NCBI GenBank assembly: GCA_009691815.1 | Contig: SIAL01000101.1 | Coordinates: 1-9,934 of the forward strand | Direction of reading: 5' to 3' | DNA: 9,934 nt | Source: Gemmataceae bacterium | GTDB lineage: Bacteria > Planctomycetota > Planctomycetia > Gemmatales > Gemmataceae | Shown here: positions 1 through 7,800 of the stretch, piece after piece | Layout of the letters: every line of letters begins with the position of its first letter | Position numbering within the stretch: position 1 is the first letter of the stretch | Position numbers and translations under genes: made by a program | Notes under the pieces: model-generated | Database searches by the model: none | What the model was told of the DNA's origin: nothing | What the model saw: the letters and a program-made list of their open reading frames with translations, nothing else

Positions 1-1
1 T

Positions 2-559
2 GAAAAAATTGACACCCGAGGCTACGGCCCCACGGTTCGGGAGATCGGTAAGGCATTTAACATCAAAAGCCCCAATGGGGTGATGTGCCACCTAAAAGCC
101 CTTGAGAAAAAGGGGTTGATCACCCGGGAAAATTTTTCCGCCCGGGCCATACAGGTAACAGACCATGTTCCCGGTGCCAGTAGAGCGGGTATTCCCCTAT
201 TGGGTATGGTGGCCGCGGGTACTCCCATTGCCGCGGTGGAGCAGTCCGAAAGGCTTAATTTTGGTGATCTGTTTAATGGCCCAGATCACTTTGCCCTTCA
301 GGTTCGAGGGCAATCCATGATCGAAGATCACATTGAGGATGGTGATTTCGTCATTATCCGAAAACAAGATACGGCCCGAAATGGGGAAAAGGTTGTCGTC
401 CTGATTGACAATGAGGCCACCCTTAAACGCTATCATTCCGAAAAGGGAAAAGTTTCCCTTATTCCCGCCAACCACACCATGTATCCCATTGAGTTAAAGC
501 CCACAAGTGACATCAAGATTTTGGGTACCTTGGTGGGGGTGTTAAGGAAATGCGGGTAA
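2..559 (+). CDS. lexA: LexA SOS repressor, 3' part (5' end outside window)
   Basis: LexA represses DNA-damage-response genes and cleaves itself when activated RecA filaments form. The reading frame is open from the first codon in the window and encodes 185 residues; compared with the usual length of about 200, only some 15-25 N-terminal residues are missing. Numbering from the first in-window codon, residues 7-42 form the winged helix-turn-helix (RGYGPTVREIG, then SPNGVMCHLKALEKKGLI). The self-cleavage Ala-Gly bond is A72-G73 in GMVAAGTP. The catalytic serine is S105 in RGQSM and the catalytic lysine is K142 in EATLKRYH, so the protease dyad is intact. The protein ends normally at LRKCG. The next gene is convergent, with only 10 bp between the stop codons. 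The promoter and any autoregulatory operator lie outside the window. The family assignment is very secure. Confidence 0.97.
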   Translation, partial: EKIDTRGYGPTVREIGKAFNIKSPNGVMCHLKALEKKGLITRENFSARAIQVTDHVPGASRAGIPLLGMVAAGTPIAAVEQSERLNFGDLFNGPDHFALQVRGQSMIEDHIEDGDFVIIRKQDTARNGEKVVVLIDNEATLKRYHSEKGKVSLIPANHTMYPIELKPTSDIKILGTLVGVLRKCG

Positions 560-569
560 GGATTTAGTA

Positions 570-1850
570 TTATCGACCATACCAAGCGACCAACCTTTCG
601 ATTTGGTTGGTCGCTCCTAGGATTTGATAGGCGAGCCTTTGACGGAAAGTGCCTAGGACACGGTTGAACCCATAGTGATCATCGACAATGCTAAGGGCTT
701 TTTGCGCGGCCTCCGTTTCGCTCATGGCATTTTTCAGGATTCTATAAAGCCACATTTGGACCGAATAAATCAGCAGGGTGAGGTCAATCCCCTCCCAAAA
801 GGGCATGTTGAAAAAGGTCGGTCCACAAAACTGCAATGATCCCAATTTCATAAGATAATAGCGCTCGAAAATTCGCTCTACCTCCATGGGCAAAGCCTCC
901 ACCGCTTCCTCCCCCAGCCTAAAATCCGCTTCGGGCAGCCATTTGTGCATTTTGGGCACTGATCCCTTTCCTTGTACAAACGCCCAAGCGGCGCCAAGCA
1001 GTGCCAACCTGCCCTGGTCTGCCACACCTCGATTGGGGCCGTGGTCCTTTCGCAGGCAAATGGCCGCTAACTGGCGAAACAAAACCCGCCCAATCCAATT
1101 GGGTTTTGCGGTTTGATCCCTATTGGATGCGGTAACCGAGGCGGGCAAGTGTTTTGCAAGGATGGTACAAAGTTCCTCGATCTTGATCGTTTCGAGGTTG
1201 GTCAATTTTGCTTTGCGCAAATCCGAAGCCAAATGAAATACCCGAAACATCCGAAGGCCAAGCGGGACCTCTCTATCCAAAAGAGGAATCGTCAACCCCT
1301 TGGCCATAGCAAAAACCTTTTCCCATTCGAGGCCGGGGTTTCCTTCCACTAGAGGGGGAGTTACCTTGGCACATGTACCCAATTCGTTGGTGGGCATGGC
1401 TTCCCGAACCAAGAGCTCCTCGGCGAATTTTCGTAAATCCACCAAGTGTTCGGGCATCGGGCGACCAAGAGAGGCCGAAGCCGAAGGGCAGGCATAGCGC
1501 ATTCCAACAGACCAACCCCTTCCCGTGGGAATCAGAATAAAAGGAAACAGTTTGCAAGGTAGCGGTTTGCTATCGTAACCATGCTTGGCATGAATCTTAC
1601 AGCGCCCCCCATCGTCAAGGAATACGCAGGATCCATCGGATTTGTGATTCAAAACCGTCTTTTTCGAAAACCACCCACCTGTGATGCGTAACGGCTCCAA
1701 ACCCCCGAGCTCTTCCTTTGTCCAAGCCTGATCGACAATCCGCTTAGCCTCGCCTGGACTCACCGTTACGAGGTATTCTTTGCAGCAGGTGCCGCAAGTG
1801 TGGCAATCCCAATTTTGGATTGTCGGAAGCGGCAGTATCGTTTGCATCAT
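570..1850 (-). CDS. YkgJ-type cysteine-cluster (putative Zn/Fe-chelating) protein
   Basis: A 426-residue protein. The N-terminal part matches the YkgJ/UPF0153 family: C16, C19, C22 and C23 form CxxCxxCC (CHTCGTCC), followed by C75, C84 in CKIH, C99 in KPLPCKLFPF and C121. These eight cysteines are the likely metal or Fe-S ligands. The family is thought to chelate zinc or iron, but its biochemical role is not settled. Residues from about 130 to the end are a long, mostly helical extension that I do not recognise; simple YkgJ proteins are much shorter. FliB-type lysine N-methylases also pair a Cys cluster with a helical C-terminal region and are a weak alternative. An in-frame extension upstream to 1997 exists but would run deep into the phosphatase gene. 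The ATG pair at 1850/1847 lies 37 bp after the phosphatase stop and leads directly into the domain, so I chose it, although no clear Shine-Dalgarno is visible. It is the last gene of a probable three-gene operon. Confidence 0.85.
   Translation of the reverse strand: MMQTILPLPTIQNWDCHTCGTCCKEYLVTVSPGEAKRIVDQAWTKEELGGLEPLRITGGWFSKKTVLNHKSDGSCVFLDDGGRCKIHAKHGYDSKPLPCKLFPFILIPTGRGWSVGMRYACPSASASLGRPMPEHLVDLRKFAEELLVREAMPTNELGTCAKVTPPLVEGNPGLEWEKVFAMAKGLTIPLLDREVPLGLRMFRVFHLASDLRKAKLTNLETIKIEELCTILAKHLPASVTASNRDQTAKPNWIGRVLFRQLAAICLRKDHGPNRGVADQGRLALLGAAWAFVQGKGSVPKMHKWLPEADFRLGEEAVEALPMEVERIFERYYLMKLGSLQFCGPTFFNMPFWEGIDLTLLIYSVQMWLYRILKNAMSETEAAQKALSIVDDHYGFNRVLGTFRQRLAYQILGATNQIERLVAWYGR
586..614. 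terminator. Perfect 10-bp stem-loop past the lexA stop, inside the YkgJ-gene 3' end
   Basis: GCGACCAACC (586-595) pairs perfectly with GGTTGGTCGC (605-614) around a 9-nt loop. It starts 27 nt after the lexA stop and lies within the last codons of the convergent YkgJ-type gene, where it encodes ATNQIERLVA. No T-tract follows on the plus strand, so an intrinsic terminator is uncertain; it may instead be a transcription pause or mRNA 3'-end stabiliser for lexA. Confidence 0.45.
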
Positions 1851-1887
1851 TTGGGTCCGAAGGTGAAACAGAAATAAAGCAATGAAT

Positions 1888-2499
1888 TCATGGCATCGGG
1901 GCTTTTGGTGTAAGCGATCCGGGCTTATACGCCTTGAGGAAGCCGAGGATATCTTTTTCTTCATCAATGCGATCGTAGCCCAACAATCGCATTTCATCGA
2001 TGGCCCGATCCACTGGCCAACCCTCTTTTTCCATGCGGTATAGTGCGGTGTAGGCTCCAGTTCGATGAATACCGGCGAAACAATGAACCAATATGGGATA
2101 GCTTTCCGGTTTGTTCAACACACCAAGGTACTTCCGGAGGTTTGCGGCCACAGGAGGCTCTTCGCCTTGATGGATCGGCTCCCATGCCATGGGGGTAAGC
2201 CTTAGATATTGAATTTCCTGAGCCCGACACCAAGTTTCTTCCTCTAGATCCGGGCTGGGCTCCCCGGCGACATAGGAATCACGAAGGGTAACCACGGTCT
2301 TGAATCCATGGTCATGGACCATCCGTTTTATACCCGGAAGTGTCATTTGACCGCTTCGATAAAAAGTACCATAGGTTACGACGCGGAAATTCTTTTGGCT
2401 TTTGAGCTGTTTTTGGGCCAAAGCAATAGGGACGGCCAAGCTGGCAACAATCAGCATCCCACCCAACATGGTACCCAGGATCCGGATTTTTCGGTTCAT
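1888..2499 (-). CDS. Exported or membrane-anchored dual-specificity/tyrosine-type protein phosphatase
   Basis: A 203-residue protein of the cysteine-based phosphatase fold. The active-site loop is HCFAGIHRTG, with nucleophile C140 and phosphate-binding R146 in the CX5R arrangement preceded by H139. Upstream of it are features usual for small DSP/PTP-like enzymes: GTFYRSGQMT at residues 44-53 and the beta-strand FKTVVTLRD at 66-74. Residues 8-28 are hydrophobic and end in ALA-Q, a plausible signal peptidase site, so the catalytic domain probably acts outside the cytoplasm. An uncleaved anchor is also possible. Substrates could be phosphoproteins, phosphoinositide-like molecules or other phosphoesters; the sequence does not decide. 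The general-acid aspartate is not obvious. It is the middle gene of a leftward group, with gaps of 36 bp upstream and 37 bp downstream. The start is the ATG at 2499, six codons inside a TTG-initiated frame, because a strong ribosome-binding site precedes that ATG. Confidence 0.9.
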   Translation of the reverse strand: MNRKIRILGTMLGGMLIVASLAVPIALAQKQLKSQKNFRVVTYGTFYRSGQMTLPGIKRMVHDHGFKTVVTLRDSYVAGEPSPDLEEETWCRAQEIQYLRLTPMAWEPIHQGEEPPVAANLRKYLGVLNKPESYPILVHCFAGIHRTGAYTALYRMEKEGWPVDRAIDEMRLLGYDRIDEEKDILGFLKAYKPGSLTPKAPMP

Positions 2500-2504
2500 T
2501 TTTG

Positions 2505-2511
2505 CCTTCCT
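2505..2511 (-). promoter_or_regulatory. Ribosome-binding site deciding the phosphatase start
   Basis: On the minus strand AGGAAGG lies 5 nt before the ATG at 2499. The alternative TTG start at 2517 would sit upstream of this site and has no Shine-Dalgarno of its own, so the ATG is preferred. Confidence 0.75.
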
Positions 2512-2535
2512 AGCCAAATGATTTCGCCGCTGAGT

Positions 2536-3954
2536 TTACCGATCTTTCGATTCGGTTGCATCCCGGATTGCCTTTTTTTCAGGCAAGTGATTCTGGGTGA
2601 TTTTAGAATCTGGTTCCTTTGAGGGCTCAGAGGGCGCAAGGCTTGGCCCCGCCCAAACTCGCCAAATCGAGTAAAATCCCTTGAGAAACCGGGCAACTGC
2701 CCATTGGGACCAAACAAGTAACTGATCAAACCACAATTCCCTTAGTTTTGGCGGACTCTTCCCAACAAGGGACGGCCGAAAAACCATTAAAATCGCCGGG
2801 GCCAGAAACGAAAAAAAATGGGTGCCCCCACGGTCGGCTTGCCACAGATCAACCCCCGCCAAAAGTGCTAAATTCAAGGCGATGAGTTGGCCCAGATTTT
2901 TGTTTTGGGACCAAAAAAAACTGGCAATGGAAAGGGTCAAGAAAACGACAAATATGGGCATCCGATAGGCCCAATGGATCCCATGCCAAAAACTGTCGGT
3001 TCCAAGGTCTGGCTCCAACCATGGAATCCAGTCCCGCCAGATCCAAGTGGACGAAGCCAAAAAGAAGCAAGGTAGGATAGCAAATAGAAAGGCAACCAAA
3101 AAACGGTCCATCCCTTTGCGCCAATAGAATCCACACCAAGTTGGAATTACCATAAAGGGCGAAATCATAGTGCCGGTGGCCAATCCCATGAAAAACCCGG
3201 AGACAAATGGTTTTTCCATCCAAAATATCGCCCAAACCCAAAGCGCCATAGGGAACGCCGAATCCCAGCGCCCCAAGTTCAAAGTATTGAACGGGGTCAG
3301 CATAAAAGTATAAGGGAGAAGCAAATACATACAGGCGGCGGCAACCCCGGAAGTTGCGTTCTGAAAATGTCGCCAACCAATCATAAACAACCCGATGGCC
3401 GTGGCCAAATGGCAAGCAAGGGCCAAACCCCTTTCCACTACCAACCGAATGGTGGGAGGCTCGGAATCCAAAAACCGATTCTTGAGGATTTCCTCGGTCC
3501 GCTCGCGAACTTGGGCCGTTGGTGGCTTAACTCTTTCGGTCGGTACTTCCCCGCCTTCATTGGCCCTGTTGGGTTCGCGAATCGCCACCAGAACCAAGGC
3601 CCCGAAAAGGGTCACTGAAAAAAAACAAAGCCCGGCGGCATTGAGATTTGGCTTGAGAAAGGGGCGGTGATTCAGGACAAGATCCACCAAGGCCCTGATA
3701 ATGATCAGCATGGTTCCACCAAGGAGCCATGAATAAGGCCACCGGTTGATCCCTTCCGACTCGACAAGGCGCTGTTCCAAAAGGAGCAACAACCCTGGCA
3801 TCCAAAGGAAAAGTAGCAAAAGGTCGAGGTGTCTCAGGGAAAAGAGTCGATCAAACCGAAAAAAAAGGGCAACCACCAGAACCAAAGCCGAGTAGAACCA
3901 CGAGGTGGGAGTTGGAAGGTTTCCATCCAGAAAAATGGAGCCGGCCCACAGCAT
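2536..3954 (-). CDS. Polytopic membrane protein of unknown function (possibly GT-C-like)
   Basis: A 472-residue integral membrane protein with about 10-12 predicted transmembrane segments by eye: roughly residues 18-33, 42-60, 75-95, 106-125, 176-196, 202-220, 231-246, 250-277, 284-303, 331-348, 355-370 and 379-393. A charged, Pro- and Glu-rich loop (126-175) separates the first four from the rest, and residues 394-472 form a basic, polar tail. I do not recognise a named family. The stretch from about 209 to 280 (LLPYTFMLTPFN, then PFVSGFFMGLATGTMISPF and a basic end) has the general layout of GT-C polyprenyl-phosphate-dependent glycosyltransferases, but I see no diagnostic catalytic motif. 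A different kind of membrane protein is equally possible. The start is the only reasonable ATG; the strong AGGAAGGAG site (3968-3976) lies rather far upstream, 13 nt. It is the first gene of a probable operon with the phosphatase and the YkgJ-type protein. Confidence 0.85.
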   Translation of the reverse strand: MLWAGSIFLDGNLPTPTSWFYSALVLVVALFFRFDRLFSLRHLDLLLLFLWMPGLLLLLEQRLVESEGINRWPYSWLLGGTMLIIIRALVDLVLNHRPFLKPNLNAAGLCFFSVTLFGALVLVAIREPNRANEGGEVPTERVKPPTAQVRERTEEILKNRFLDSEPPTIRLVVERGLALACHLATAIGLFMIGWRHFQNATSGVAAACMYLLLPYTFMLTPFNTLNLGRWDSAFPMALWVWAIFWMEKPFVSGFFMGLATGTMISPFMVIPTWCGFYWRKGMDRFLVAFLFAILPCFFLASSTWIWRDWIPWLEPDLGTDSFWHGIHWAYRMPIFVVFLTLSIASFFWSQNKNLGQLIALNLALLAGVDLWQADRGGTHFFSFLAPAILMVFRPSLVGKSPPKLRELWFDQLLVWSQWAVARFLKGFYSIWRVWAGPSLAPSEPSKEPDSKITQNHLPEKKAIRDATESKDR

Positions 3955-3990
3955 TTCGCCACCGATTCTCCTTCCTACTGTTTGCCAAAA

Positions 3991-4034
3991 GCCCGGGAGG
4001 AAGGGTTACAGTTTACCCTTCAAATTGCCCGGGC
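3991..4034 (-). terminator. Nested inverted repeat, possible terminator after the VOC gene
   Basis: Read on the minus strand, an outer GCCCGGG/CCCGGGC pair encloses an inner AAGGGT/ACCCTT pair with an 8-nt loop; an asymmetric internal loop separates the two stems. A short TTTT follows at 3987-3990. It lies between the VOC-gene stop (4070) and the membrane-protein start (3954). A rho-independent-like terminator for the VOC gene is the simplest reading, but the T-tract is short and the outer arms are themselves palindromic. Confidence 0.4.
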
Positions 4035-4069
4035 AAGATTTCAAAAAATGAAATCCATCACATCAAGAT

Positions 4070-4642
4070 TCAGGGACCAACAAGCTCGACAATATTGCCA
4101 TCCGGGTCCTTAATCACCGTTAGGAAAATGCCTTTGGCAATGGATTCCGGAATGGCGGCGGGAGATTTCGCCAAAAGCTTAACCCCGGCTTTTTCCAATC
4201 GGGCAACCGCCTTTTTGGTGTCCGTTATGTGCAGGGTCAAATAGCGGAAACCGGTTTGAGAGTGAATGGTTTCATTGTCTGAAAGGCGTGGCTTGGCCTC
4301 CTTGATTTGCATCAATTTGAGCTTGGTTGCGCCGGGACCGTCCCCCAAAACAAAAACTCGAATGTTTAGGGGTTTGGTCAGTTTGGGGTCGGATAATCCG
4401 GCCTCGGCCGCAAACGCGGGCGGCACGGAAAATCCGGTGATTTCTTTAAATCCAATGGCTTCCGTGTAGAATTTGGCGCTTTTTTCGATGTCGGTTACGA
4501 CCGTCCCGAGGTCAATTGTCAGGTTACCAAAATCGCCTTTGCCTTCATCTTGGATTGCACGGAGTGTGACAATTCCAAACACCATCACCGCCAAACCTAA
4601 AACTAGGCGGCCCATAATCGTTTTGCTCACCAATTGCATCAT
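4070..4642 (-). CDS. Exported VOC (glyoxalase/bleomycin-resistance fold) protein
   Basis: A 190-residue protein. Residues 10-29 form a hydrophobic segment after a basic start, a probable signal peptide or anchor, so the protein is likely outside the cytoplasm. The rest is one vicinal-oxygen-chelate module pair: the first half has VVTDIEKSAKFYTEAIGFKE (49-68), a classic beta-alpha start, and the second has GFRYLTLHITDTKKAVARLEKAGV (131-154), ending in the family signature KDPDGNIVELVGP (178-190). H138 and E186 are at usual metal-ligand positions, but the usual His of the first strand seems to be D44, and the first-half Glu seems absent (KLKLMQ, 107-112). The reaction is therefore unknown; glyoxalase, dioxygenase or ligand-binding roles cannot be separated. 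The ATG at 4642 has GGAG (4650-4653) 7 nt upstream. It is transcribed divergently from the dehydrogenase-like gene. Confidence 0.88.
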   Translation of the reverse strand: MMQLVSKTIMGRLVLGLAVMVFGIVTLRAIQDEGKGDFGNLTIDLGTVVTDIEKSAKFYTEAIGFKEITGFSVPPAFAAEAGLSDPKLTKPLNIRVFVLGDGPGATKLKLMQIKEAKPRLSDNETIHSQTGFRYLTLHITDTKKAVARLEKAGVKLLAKSPAAIPESIAKGIFLTVIKDPDGNIVELVGP

Positions 4643-4807
4643 CGTTGATCTCCATGTGGAAAGGTATTCCCTCTTGATTTAGGAAACCTTGGCCAAAATT
4701 CTCGGCGAAAGCACCTTGCTCCTTAAGGAAACAACTCGGATAATTTCCAAATCCTACCAAGCGCCCCCTATTACCTAATTAGAGTCCACCACTCAAGGCA
4801 TTTAACC
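4643..4807. promoter_or_regulatory. Divergent intergenic region with short palindromes
   Basis: This 165-bp gap must carry the promoters for the leftward VOC gene and the rightward dehydrogenase-like gene. I could not identify convincing -35/-10 pairs on either strand. Two perfect palindromes stand out as possible operator half-site clusters: TCCTTAAGGA (4720-4729) and CTAATTAG (4775-4782). The latter is 25 bp before the rightward start codon. Function is inferred from position only. Confidence 0.4.
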
Positions 4808-7800
4808 ATGTGTACTTTTCTCGGCCGTTGGACTCCTTTTCGATGGGTGGCATTTTGTCCTGTTTTTATGATCCTCGCCTCTTTTGAGGTTCCCGCCAAG
4901 GATGACTTCATCCCACGGGCTCAAGCGGTAAAGCCTGGTCCTGCCCTCTCTGTAAAGGAGGCCATCGCCAAAATGAAGGTGCCCCCGGGATTTCGGGTCG
5001 AGTGCTTTGCCAGCGAACCCGATCTGGTAAATCCGGTGGCCATGACAATCGACGAAAAGGGGCGCGTCTGGGTCACGGAAAGTTTGGAATACCCAAGGCG
5101 CCAACCCGGGGTTGGAAAGGATCGGGTAAAGATTTTGGAGGACACCGACGGGGACGGCAAGGCTGACAAGGTCACCCTTTTTGCCGAAGGATTAAACATT
5201 CCATCGGGTATCGCGGTGGGACATGGTGGGGTTTGGGTGGTCAATAGCCCCGACCTCCTTTTTTATCAAGACACCGACGGCGATGGCAAAGCAGACAAAA
5301 AAGAGGTCGTATTAACAGGTTTTGGCCGGGATGACACCCATGAACTCCCCAATTCACTTACCTGGGGACCTGATGGCTGGCTTTATGGACTCAACGGCGT
5401 GTTCAACCCTTCCGTGGTTAATCACCAAGGCAAAGAGTTTCGCTTCACTTGTGCTTTGTTTCGAATCCATCCAAAAACTCGTGAATTTCAGGTGTTTAGC
5501 GAAGGTACAAGCAACCCTTGGGGTGTTGCCATCAATGCTAACGGCAGTTTTTTTGTCAGTGCCTGTGTGATCGACCATTTATGGCATTTGGCCGAGTCGG
5601 CCTATTATCTTCGTCAAGGTGGCCCTTATCCCCCCTTTACTTGGCACCTAAACTCCATCGTTAATTACAAGCACCAACAGGCCGCTTACTGCGGTATCAA
5701 CTGGTTTGATAGCGCCGCCTACCCCAAAGCGTTTCGCGAGAAACTGTACATGGGCAACATCCACGGAAGCTGCATCAATGTCGACAGTCTCGAACGCAAC
5801 GGCTCCACTTACAAGGGTCGGGGGCAACCCGATTTCTTAACCGCCAACGACGCTTGGTTCATGCCCGTGGTTCAAAAAACCGGGCCTGATGGCTGCCTTT
5901 GGATTCTCGATTGGTATGACCGGTACCACTGTTATCAAGATGCCAACCGAGATCCCGCCGGAATTGACCGGCTTCATGGCCGACTCTACCGAGTTGTCTA
6001 TAAAGGCAATCAGCCTTCCAAACCCTTTGACCTATCCAAAAAGTCCGATATTGAACTTGTGGAACTCTTGGGAGATGACAATGTCTTTTACAGAGATCAT
6101 GCCCAAAGGCTTCTCACCGAAAGGATGATCTGGAAGAAATCCGAGGCCAACCTGATTGAGCTCCTCGGAAAAATCGTCCTATCCGAGGAAACGCCCCGCA
6201 AAAAACGCCTGCACGCTTTTTGGGCTCTTGGGTCCTCCGGGCCGCTTGACCCGGGACTTGCCTTAAAACTTTCCATGGATTCTGATCCAACCATCCGTTC
6301 TTGGGTGGTTCGGTTCTTGGGAAATGAAGGTGCCCTAAGCCCTCATGCACGGGAAATCGTTGGGAAATTGGCCCAAAACGATTCGCCTGATGTCCTCCTT
6401 CAAGTTGCCATCGCCGCCGATAAAATCCAAGGTCTCGATCCCCTATCCATTTGGCATCAGGTCCTAACCAAAGCGGGAAATGACCCTGTCATTCCTAATG
6501 TCATTTGGCAAAACCTGCATCCAAGATTGCCCGCCCAGGCAGCCAACTGGCTTGAATTGGCGAAAAACCCGGGAGAAACCAATCGGGGGGCGGGGCAAAT
6601 CCTGGCAAGGCTTTCCGATAAGTTACTTTCCGAAAAACCGTTTCACCCCGAAGCCATCGACAAGCTGTTGGAGATCCTACTTCAAAACAAACTCGAGGGT
6701 GGCCTTCGACAATTTTTGGGGATTTTGGCCCTTCGGCTTGAAACAGGCGAGCTTAATGGCCCTGCAAAGGAACAATTGCGCACCTTGCTCCTTCCCGAAA
6801 TCCGAACACTTTCCCAGGGCACAAATCACAGCAAAGATATCCACCAAATCGCCGTGATCAATTTGGCCTTATTTGGCGATGCCACGGGAATCGAGAATAC
6901 CAAAGTCATCTTTGAGGAGACCAAAAACCCGGAAGCTCTGCGTCGCCGGGCCCTGCAATCCCTATTGCGTGTCGATGCCAATCATGCCAACGAATTGGTC
7001 ATCAATCGGATCAACGACCCCAAACTGGGATCTCCCGAGGTACGGGGGCGGATGGTACTCGATTTGGCCATCCTTGATCAAAAGGAATTGGCAACCACTC
7101 TCCTTAAAGAGTGGTCCAAAACCCCTTCGGAAATACAGGTCCGCATTGTCGATCTCCTTACCGGGCGGCCCACTTGGGCCAAGGCCCTCCTTGCGGAAAT
7201 CGCCAACAAAAACATCCCAGCCAACGCCCTAAACGCCAACACGGTCCGAAAGATTTTGGGTTTCAAGGACAAAGGCCTCACCGACCAAGTAGGAGCCCTT
7301 TGGGGAACTCTACGCGAAGGACGAAACCCCGAACGGGAACAGGTGGTCAGGCAAATGAACGACTACTTGAGGAAAACGCCGGGCGATCCCATCGCCGGGA
7401 CGGTTCTGTACCAAAAAGCCTGCGCCCAATGCCACAAAATCTATGGCCAAGGCCAAGAGGTTGGTCCCGACATTACCTCCAATGGCCGGGCCAATTTTGA
7501 CCAACTTGTTTCCAATGTGTTTGACCCGAGCCTTGTTATTGGAACCGGTTACAACGCCACCACGGTTGGCACAACCAAAGGGAAAATCTTTACCGGACTC
7601 CTTGTGGAAAACAGCAAGGAACGCGTCGTGCTTCGGGTTCAAGGGGGGATCCTAGAGACCATTCCCCGCCCCGAGGTGGAAGAACAAAAAACCAGTGCCA
7701 ACTCGCTCATGCCAGAAGGTATGGAAAAACAATTGACCCCTAAGGAATGGGCCGACCTATTCGCCTATTTGGCCTTGGATAGGCCACCTACCGACAAGAA

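Noticed and set aside
197..475. Antisense 92-codon frame opposite lexA
   Set aside because: The sense strand encodes an intact LexA catalytic domain; the antisense frame has no support.
1851..1997. N-terminal extension of the YkgJ-type protein by 49 codons
   Set aside because: It would overlap the phosphatase gene by 110 bp, and the extra residues have no family resemblance. The ATG at 1850 sits in the natural gap.
2500..2517. TTG start giving six extra residues on the phosphatase
   Set aside because: The AGGAAGG site lies inside this stretch and is correctly spaced only for the ATG at 2499.
2849..3415. 188-codon frame on the minus strand inside the membrane-protein gene
   Set aside because: It overlaps fully with a well-supported multi-spanning protein and shows no domain or start signal.
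7111..7500. 129-codon plus-strand frame inside the haem-protein gene
   Set aside because: It is an off-frame shadow rich in Pro, Arg and Gly that spans the CxxCH coding region of the true frame.
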